Source: Albidovulum sp. (GTDB lineage Bacteria; Pseudomonadota; Alphaproteobacteria; Rhodobacterales; Rhodobacteraceae). Taken from it: a stretch of DNA of 33,096 nucleotides. The position numbers and the translations under genes were made by a program. Below, in pieces: positions 27,995 through 33,096 of this stretch. The notes under the pieces are model-generated. The model did no database searches. It had not been told where the DNA came from and was given only the letters and a program-made list of their open reading frames with translations. The DNA lies in assembly GCA_015491895.1 (NCBI GenBank), contig WFVA01000107.1, forward strand, positions 1 to 33,096, in the 5' to 3' direction. The first letter of the stretch is position 1, and every line of letters starts with the position of its first letter.

Positions 27995-29818
27995 TCAGCC
28001 CTGTTCGCTGCGCGCGGCGCGTTTGCGCTCGTGGGGATCGAGGTGGCGCTTGCGCAGGCGGATCGCATTCGGGGTGACTTCCACAAGCTCGTCATCGTTG
28101 ATATAGGCGATGGCTTCCTCGAGGCTCATCTGCACCGGGGGCGTGAGGCGCACGGCTTCATCCGAGCCGGCGGCGCGGATATTGGTGAGCTTCTTGCCCT
28201 TCAGGGGATTCACCTCGAGATCGTTTTCGCGGTTGTGCTCGCCGATGATCATGCCCTGATAGACGGGATCCTGCGGCTTGATGAAGAAGCGGCCGCGATC
28301 CTCGAGGTTGAAGAGCGCATAGGCCACGGCGGTGCCGTTTTCCATCGAGATCAGCACGCCCCTGCGCCGGCCGGGGATCGGGCCCTTGTGGGGCGCCCAG
28401 CCGTGAAACACGCGGTTGAGGATGCCGGTGCCGCGGGTATCGGTGAGGAATTCGCCATGATAGCCGATGAGGCCGCGTGAGGGCACATGGGCGATGATGC
28501 GGGTCTTGCCGGTGCCGGAGGGCTTCATCTCGGCCAGCTCGCCTTTGCGCGGGCCGGTCAGCTTTTCCACCACCACGCCGGTGTATTCGTCGTCCACGTC
28601 GATGGTGACTTCCTCGATCGGCTCGAGACGCACGCCATCTTTCTCGCGAAACAGCACGCGCGGGCGCGAGATCGAAAGCTCGAAGCCCTCGCGGCGCATG
28701 TTTTCGATCAACACGCCCATCTGCAATTCGCCCCGCCCGGCGACCTCGAAGGCCTCGCCGCCGGGCGTATCGCTCACGCGGATGGCGACGTTGGTTTCGG
28801 CTTCCTTCATCAGGCGCTCGCGGATCACCCGGCTTTGCACCTTCTTGCCGTCGCGTCCGGCGAGGGGGCTGTCGTTGATGCCGAAGGTGACGGAGATGGT
28901 GGGCGGATCGATCGGCTGGGCGGGGATCGCCGCCTCCACCTCGGGGGCGCAGAGCGTATCGGCCACGGTGGCCTTGCTCATGCCCGCAAGCGAGACGATA
29001 TCGCCCGCCTCCGCCTCCTCCACCGCGGCCTGCTCGAGCCCGCGGAAGGCAAGCACCTTGGAGACGCGGAACTGCTCGATCTTCTCGCCCTCGCGCGAGA
29101 GCGCCTTCACCGTATCGCCGGCCTTCACACGCCCGCTTTCGATGCGCCCCGTCAGCAGGCGGCCGATGAAGGGATCGGCGCCAAGGGTGGTGGCGAGCAT
29201 CGAGAAGGGCTCATCGCGCCGCGCGATCTGGGCCGGCTCGGGCACGTGTTTCACGATCAGCTCGAACAGCGCATCGAGATTTTTGCGCGGCCCCGCAAGC
29301 TCTCTGTCGGCCCAGCCGGCGCGGCCGGAGGCGTAGAGATGGGGGAAATCGAGCTGTTCGTCCGTTGCGCCGAGATTGGCGAAGAGATCGAACACCTCAT
29401 CAAGCGCGCGGTCGGGCTCGGCATCGGGCTTGTCCACCTTGTTGAGGACGACGATAGGCTTCAGCCCCAGCGCCAGCGCCTTCTGGGTGACGAATTTCGT
29501 CTGCGGCATCGGGCCTTCGGCGGCATCCACCAGCAGCACCACGCCATCGACCATGGAGAGGATGCGCTCCACCTCGCCGCCGAAATCGGCGTGGCCCGGG
29601 GTGTCGACGATATTGATCCGCGTATCGCCCCACTCCACGCTTGTGGCCTTGGCGAGGATGGTGATGCCGCGCTCGCGCTCGAGATCGTTGCTGTCCAGCG
29701 CGCGCTCGGCCACGGCCTGGTTTTCGCGGAAGGCGCCGGATTGCTTCAGAAGCTGATCGACGAGGGTTGTCTTGCCATGGTCCACATGGGCGATGATCGC
29801 AATATTGCGCAGGGTCAT
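27995..29818 (-). CDS. typA: Ribosome-associated translational GTPase TypA/BipA
   Basis: 607 residues, the normal BipA length. G1 is HVDHGKTT, switch ERERGIT, G3 [12 protein letters not shown]4 NKVDKPDA; the C-terminal TypA-specific region includes [28 protein letters not shown]. BipA binds 70S ribosomes and aids 50S assembly and stress or cold growth. ATG at 29818 gives the canonical start [17 protein letters not shown]. It is alone on the minus strand, diverging from the first small VPLPA-CTERM gene across 304 bases. Confidence 0.97.
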   Translation of the reverse strand: MTLRNIAIIAHVDHGKTTLVDQLLKQSGAFRENQAVAERALDSNDLERERGITILAKATSVEWGDTRINIVDTPGHADFGGEVERILSMVDGVVLLVDAAEGPMPQTKFVTQKALALGLKPIVVLNKVDKPDAEPDRALDEVFDLFANLGATDEQLDFPHLYASGRAGWADRELAGPRKNLDALFELIVKHVPEPAQIARRDEPFSMLATTLGADPFIGRLLTGRIESGRVKAGDTVKALSREGEKIEQFRVSKVLAFRGLEQAAVEEAEAGDIVSLAGMSKATVADTLCAPEVEAAIPAQPIDPPTISVTFGINDSPLAGRDGKKVQSRVIRERLMKEAETNVAIRVSDTPGGEAFEVAGRGELQMGVLIENMRREGFELSISRPRVLFREKDGVRLEPIEEVTIDVDDEYTGVVVEKLTGPRKGELAEMKPSGTGKTRIIAHVPSRGLIGYHGEFLTDTRGTGILNRVFHGWAPHKGPIPGRRRGVLISMENGTAVAYALFNLEDRGRFFIKPQDPVYQGMIIGEHNRENDLEVNPLKGKKLTNIRAAGSDEAVRLTPPVQMSLEEAIAYINDDELVEVTPNAIRLRKRHLDPHERKRAARSEQG

Positions 29819-30122
29819 TGCTTCGGCCTTTTCGGGAATGTCCGGGGGGCAATAGCCTGCGGGAGGGAGAATTGCCAGCCCCTTTTATCAGAGGCCTGTG
29901 TGGATTGCCGATCCGTGTTGGAAACGCACCGAGCGGAAACATTCATCGGCGAGTACCCGTGTATTGTTTCGATATTGGAAACCCAGGGGAACGCGCGCGC
30001 CCGGGGCATTTGACAGAAAGGCCGTTAACCTTCACAATGAGGGCGGTATTTCCGTGTTTGTCAATTATCCGTTCATTCCGGTTTTTTCATGTAAAACATG
30101 CTTTCACGAGGGGATTTGAACC
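29819..30122. other. Divergent promoter region, typA and VPLPA-CTERM gene
   Basis: No gene is seen. A candidate sigma70 promoter for the plus-strand gene is listed separately. A small CATGT-AAA-ACATG dyad lies at 30088-30100, in the leader of that gene. Confidence 0.55.
30010..30038 (+). promoter_or_regulatory. Candidate sigma70 promoter
   Basis: TTGACA (30010-30015), 17 bases, then CACAAT (30033-30038). The -35 is perfect and the -10 matches at four of six bases. It would give a leader of about 75-80 bases for the gene at 30123. Confidence 0.5.
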
Positions 30123-30674
30123 ATGCGCCTTTCCGCTGCCGCTGCCGCCCTGGCAATGTCAATAACCGCAAGCGCCGCCCAGGCGGTGCCTGTCATCTGG
30201 ACGTTCGATGATCTCCTGCTCGTGCCGGATCCTGCGATTTCGGATCCGGGCGTGGGGGCGGCCCTTGGATACGGGGCCTTCATCTATGATGCCGACATCA
30301 CCGATTTCAGCGCCATTTCCCTCACCACCACGCCGGTGAGCGCCGGCGATCCGATGGGCGAGATCACCTATGATACATCTGTCGGCATCTTCGCCAACAC
30401 GCTCGTCTTTTCAAGTTCCGCCGATCTCACCCGTCAGATCGTGCTGGTGCTCGATGCGGATCTGACCAATGCCGGCGGCGTGGTGACGGCCGGTTTCGGC
30501 GAGGAGAGCGTGGATGGCGATGCGAGCCTCGTGCGGTTTTCCGCATTTGCGACCCTCAGCGGCGTGCCGATCCCGATCAGCCCCGTGCCGCTGCCCGCGG
30601 GCCTGCCGCTTCTGGCCGTTGCGCTTGGCGGGCTCGGGCTCGCGGCGCGGCGCAGGAAGCAGAGCGCCGGGTGA
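30123..30674 (+). CDS. Small secreted VPLPA-CTERM protein
   Basis: 183 residues, no recognised domain. Residues 1-21 are a signal peptide (ending ASAAQA). The mature part is a Ser/Thr/Asp/Gly-rich beta-type region resembling many PEP-CTERM proteins. The C-terminus is VPLPAGLPLLAVALGGLGLAA then RRRK: VPLPA motif, hydrophobic helix, basic tail. By family knowledge this is a sorting signal cut by an XrtD-type exosortase, sending the protein to the envelope or outside. The function is unknown. SD GAGGGGA precedes the ATG. The core is unlike that of its neighbour at 30831, though the tails are nearly the same. Confidence 0.8.
   Translation: MRLSAAAAALAMSITASAAQAVPVIWTFDDLLLVPDPAISDPGVGAALGYGAFIYDADITDFSAISLTTTPVSAGDPMGEITYDTSVGIFANTLVFSSSADLTRQIVLVLDADLTNAGGVVTAGFGEESVDGDASLVRFSAFATLSGVPIPISPVPLPAGLPLLAVALGGLGLAARRRKQSAG
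30585..30616 (+). repeat. 32-base direct repeat, copy 1 (VPLPA tail)
   Basis: Bases 30585-30616 are identical to 31290-31321. Both code for the VPLPAGLPLL core of the sorting tail in the same frame. Distance between copies is 705 bases. Confidence 0.85.
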
Positions 30675-30749
30675 TCGCAGGCCGGCCATGCATGAGTACG
30701 TGGCGTGATTTCTGTGTGAATCTTTACATTTCTGCAGGTATGACAACGG

Positions 30750-30771
30750 GCTTACCCCAAATGGGGTAAGC
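30750..30771. promoter_or_regulatory. Perfect 9-base dyad between two VPLPA-CTERM genes
   Basis: GCTTACCCC (30750-30758), AAAT, GGGGTAAGC (30763-30771). A G:U and a G:C pair could extend it in RNA. No T run follows, and it lies 60-80 bases before the next start codon. It may be an operator for that gene or a terminator of the preceding one; sequence alone does not decide. Confidence 0.55.
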
Positions 30772-30830
30772 TCTGATCTTGCAGCTTCTATATGCTGAAA
30801 ATTGTTTGTAATTGAAGAAAGAGGATCGGG

Positions 30831-31370
30831 ATGAAGATTTCTGTGATTGCGGCAGGGTTTGCCGCAGCAATGGCGCTGGGTGCGCCGGCGAGCGCCGCGC
30901 TGATCGAGTTCGATGTGAGCGGGCTTTACATGTCGAAGGATTCGGGGGAGGTCTATGCGCCAACCGGCACTTTCCGCTGGGACAATGCCTCCTTTACGAT
31001 CAGCGATGTGAACGTGACATCGCCGTTTTCGACCTATACGAGCGGCCTCTATGACAGCACCGCTGAGGAGTTTACCCTTTTCGGCAGCGGGTCATCCGGG
31101 GCGACGGAGCTTGCGATCAGCGTGTTCGGCACGTGGTTCAACGATCTTGAATCCGGCGCGCCGGGCGATACTTTCTTTTTCGGCGCCGATCCGCGAGAGA
31201 CTCTCGCAGGGAGTCCGTCGATACTTGGTTTTGGAATCGATCCCACGCTTTACGCCAGGATCCTGCCCGATCCGGGTGGCCCGGCGCCGGTGCCGCTGCC
31301 CGCGGGCCTGCCGCTTCTGGCAGCCGCGCTCGGCGGGCTTGCGTTCTTCAGGAAACGCGGGAAGGCCTGA
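30831..31370 (+). CDS. Small secreted VPLPA-CTERM protein
   Basis: 179 residues. A signal peptide covers residues 1-22 (ALGAPASA). The mature part starts ALIEFDVSGLYMSKDSGEVY and is a beta-rich, Gly/Ser/Thr-rich region without Cys. I recognise no enzyme motif. The C-terminus PVPLPAGLPLLAAALGGLAF then RKRGKA is a VPLPA-CTERM signal. AGAGGA at 30821-30826 gives a good SD. It follows the other VPLPA-CTERM gene by 156 bases in the same direction, with the dyad at 30750 between them, so each may have its own promoter. It ends before a strong bidirectional terminator. Confidence 0.8.
   Translation: MKISVIAAGFAAAMALGAPASAALIEFDVSGLYMSKDSGEVYAPTGTFRWDNASFTISDVNVTSPFSTYTSGLYDSTAEEFTLFGSGSSGATELAISVFGTWFNDLESGAPGDTFFFGADPRETLAGSPSILGFGIDPTLYARILPDPGGPAPVPLPAGLPLLAAALGGLAFFRKRGKA
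31290..31321 (+). repeat. 32-base direct repeat, copy 2 (VPLPA tail)
   Basis: Identical to 30585-30616, coding for the sorting-tail core of the second small VPLPA-CTERM protein. Identity drops directly outside the repeat, but the tail continues to be similar as protein. Confidence 0.85.
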
Positions 31371-31392
31371 TTTCCCCGAGACCGGAATGCGA

Positions 31393-31418
31393 AAAGGCCG
31401 CCCTGCGGGGCGGCCTTT
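31393..31418. terminator. Bidirectional intrinsic terminator
   Basis: AAAGGCCGCCC (31393-31403), loop TGCG, GGGCGGCCTTT (31408-31418): a perfect 11-base stem with A- and T-ended arms. It serves the VPLPA-CTERM gene on the plus strand and icd on the minus strand, which ends at 31440. Confidence 0.85.
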
Positions 31419-31439
31419 GTTCTTTCGCGAAGGCGCTGC

Positions 31440-32660
31440 TCAGGCGTTGCCGGCAAGCGCCGCCTTGAGGTTTTCGTCGATCTTTTCGAGGAAGCCCTCG
31501 GTGGTGAGCCATTTCTGATCGGGGCCGACGAGAAGCGCCAGATCCTTCGTCATGTAGCCGCTTTCCACGGTTTCCACCACGATGCGCTCCAGCGTTTCGG
31601 CAAACAGCATCAGCGCCGGGTTGTCATCGAGCTTGGCACGATGCTTGAGCCCGCCCGTCCAGGCGTAGATCGAGGCGATGGAATTGGTGGAGGTCGCCTC
31701 GCCCTTCTGGTGCTGGCGGTAGTGGCGCGTCACCGTGCCATGCGCGGCCTCGCTCTCCACCACCTTGCCGTCGGGCGTCATCAGGATCGAGGTCATCAGC
31801 CCCAGCGAGCCGAAGCCCTGCGCCACCGTATCGGACTGCACGTCGCCGTCGTAATTCTTGCAGGCCCAGACGAAGCCGCCCGACCATTTGAGCGCGCTGG
31901 CCACCATGTCATCGATCAGGCGGTGCTCGTAGGTGATGCCCTTTTCCTCGAATTTCTCGCGGAATTCCTGATCGAACACCTCCTGGAAGAGATCCTTGAA
32001 GCGGCCGTCATAGGCCTTGAGGATGGTGTTCTTGGTGGAAAGATAGAGCGGCCAGCCCTTGGCATAGGCGTAGTTCATCGAGGCGCGGGCGAAATCGCGG
32101 ATGCTTTCATCGAGGTTGTACATGCCCATCGTCACGCCCGAGGAGGGGGCATCGAAGATCTCGTGCTCGATCACCGTGCCATCGGCGCCCTCGAATTTCA
32201 TGGTGATCTTGCCGGCGCCGGGGAAGCGGAAATCGGTGGCCTTGTACTGATCGCCGAAGGCGTGGCGGCCGATGACGATCGGCTTCGTCCAGCCCGGCAC
32301 GAGGCGCGGCACGTTCTTGCAGATGATGGGCGCGCGGAAGACAACGCCGCCGAGGATGTTGCGGATGGTGCCGTTGGGCGAGCGCCACATCTTTTTCAGG
32401 CCGAATTCCTCGACCCGGGCCTCGTCGGGCGTGATGGTGGCGCATTTCACGCCAACGCCGTATTTCTTGATCGCAAGGGCGGCGTCCACGGTGATCTGAT
32501 CGTCGGTCTCGTCACGCTTCTGGATCGAGAGATCGTAATATTTCAGATCGATATCCAGATAGGGCAGGATCAGCTTCTCGCGGATGAAATGCCAGATGAT
32601 GCGGGTCATTTCATCGCCGTCGAGTTCGACGACGGGATTCTCAACCTTGATCTTGCTCAT
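31440..32660 (-). CDS. icd: NADP-dependent isocitrate dehydrogenase (eukaryote-like homodimer type)
   Basis: 406 residues, a TCA-cycle enzyme converting isocitrate to 2-oxoglutarate with NADPH. The start [19 protein letters not shown] and segments [47 protein letters not shown] and [12 protein letters not shown] are typical of the IDH group shared with eukaryotes and alphaproteobacteria, not the E. coli type. ATG at 32660 has a GGAGG-like SD (GGGCCTCC on the plus strand reads as GGAGGCCC). It is monocistronic. A GTAT-N8-ATAC element upstream (32737-32752) may be regulatory. Confidence 0.96.
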   Translation of the reverse strand: MSKIKVENPVVELDGDEMTRIIWHFIREKLILPYLDIDLKYYDLSIQKRDETDDQITVDAALAIKKYGVGVKCATITPDEARVEEFGLKKMWRSPNGTIRNILGGVVFRAPIICKNVPRLVPGWTKPIVIGRHAFGDQYKATDFRFPGAGKITMKFEGADGTVIEHEIFDAPSSGVTMGMYNLDESIRDFARASMNYAYAKGWPLYLSTKNTILKAYDGRFKDLFQEVFDQEFREKFEEKGITYEHRLIDDMVASALKWSGGFVWACKNYDGDVQSDTVAQGFGSLGLMTSILMTPDGKVVESEAAHGTVTRHYRQHQKGEATSTNSIASIYAWTGGLKHRAKLDDNPALMLFAETLERIVVETVESGYMTKDLALLVGPDQKWLTTEGFLEKIDENLKAALAGNA

Positions 32661-32781
32661 GGAGGCCCTCTCTTCCTTGGGTGGCTGGATGAATCACTTG
32701 CCTGCCTTCTAGCGCAAAGCGGGCGGGGGCGAAAGATGGTATGCAGATGTATACTGAAAGGCCGCCGCCATGGTGGGCCGA

Positions 32782-33096
32782 TCAGGCCTCACTGTCGTCT
32801 GCGATGAGCCCAAGGCCGCGCAGGTAGATGCCGATGCCGCTTTCCAGCAGATCCTCGGGCGGGAAGGGGGAGCGGGTGCCGGGGGAGCCGCGGGCAAACA
32901 GCTCCACCACCCCGTGGCTCATCGCCCAGACATGCGCCGCCACCATGGAGGCGGGCGGGCGCGCCTCGGGCGGCAGGGCGGAAAGGAGCGCCCCGGCGTG
33001 GCGCTCGAGCGTGGCCTGTGCGGCGAGCGCGAGGCGGGCCAGCTCGGGATCGCGGTTGATTGGCAGGCCGCTTTCGAACATCGCCATGTAATGGCC
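32782..33096 (-). CDS. TetR/AcrR-family regulator, C-terminal part
   Basis: The last ~104 residues of a gene that runs off the right edge. The frame is open to the end (GHYMAMFESGLPINRD...), and residues such as HVWAMSHGVVELFARG are the WHG-type ligand-binding C-terminal domain of TetR regulators (TetR_C_33). The DNA-binding N-terminus lies outside the window, so target and ligand cannot be judged. Its stop is 121 bases upstream of icd on the same strand; nothing shows that it regulates icd. Confidence 0.75.
   Translation of the reverse strand, partial: GHYMAMFESGLPINRDPELARLALAAQATLERHAGALLSALPPEARPPASMVAAHVWAMSHGVVELFARGSPGTRSPFPPEDLLESGIGIYLRGLGLIADDSEA

Noticed and set aside
32737-32752. 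GTAT-N8-ATAC element upstream of icd
   Set aside because: Short arms, no known regulator with this site, and no clear promoter around it; noted only in the icd entry.

Overview
The window is ordinary chromosomal DNA of an alphaproteobacterium, most likely from the Rhodobacterales (Roseobacter/Paracoccaceae group). The grounds are high GC, the CckA hybrid kinase, TTAA-N7-TTAA (CtrA-type) and GAAC-N7-GAAC (alphaproteobacterial LexA-type) boxes, the fused STAS-CheY-CheA-CheW-CheR-CheY gene order, three VPLPA-CTERM proteins, and the eukaryote-like NADP isocitrate dehydrogenase. I saw no insertion sequence, prophage, CRISPR array, tRNA or rRNA.

Layout. 1-2773: a Tat-type substrate-binding protein gene of an ABC importer (cut by the window edge) diverges from an ScfR/RamB-like regulator; two TTTGTAAA repeats lie between them. 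2963-8116: a tightly coupled seven-gene chemotaxis operon (STAS protein, CheY1, CheA, CheW, CheR, CheY2 and a small protein with a CheZ/CheT-type DxxxQ motif). It has no receptor, cheB or cheD. 8117-10975: an intergenic stretch with inverted repeats, then an RhlE-type RNA helicase and a YiiX-like permuted papain-fold enzyme, both on the minus strand. 11069-13683: a secreted VWA protein with a VPLPA-CTERM sorting tail, overlapping a TPR-repeat gene. Upstream of the pair lie three TTAAC elements at exact 11-bp spacing. 14018-19830: prfC (minus), then an NTF2/SnoaL-fold protein behind an SOS-like box, an SDR with an altered catalytic site, guaB and an RsmB-family RNA methyltransferase.

19885-27929: cckA behind a perfect TTAA-N7-TTAA dyad, a small sulfotransferase-like gene converging on it through a shared stem-loop, SOS-boxed recA with a clear terminator, alaS and a DUF1330 gene. 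27995-33096: typA (minus), two consecutive small VPLPA-CTERM proteins, a bidirectional terminator, icd (minus) and the C-terminal part of a TetR-type regulator.

The most interesting threads are: (1) a possible CtrA link in one window, with the top kinase of the CckA-ChpT-CtrA relay carrying a CtrA-type box and an exported VWA protein carrying three; (2) a reduced chemotaxis operon that keeps two CheYs and a likely small CheY phosphatase but no cheB/cheD; (3) a CckA with about 240 residues of apparently disordered linker before its receiver; (4) a second SOS-like box overlapping a -10 element in front of an uncharacterised NTF2-fold gene. All assignments come from reading the sequence and recalled family features; no database search was run.
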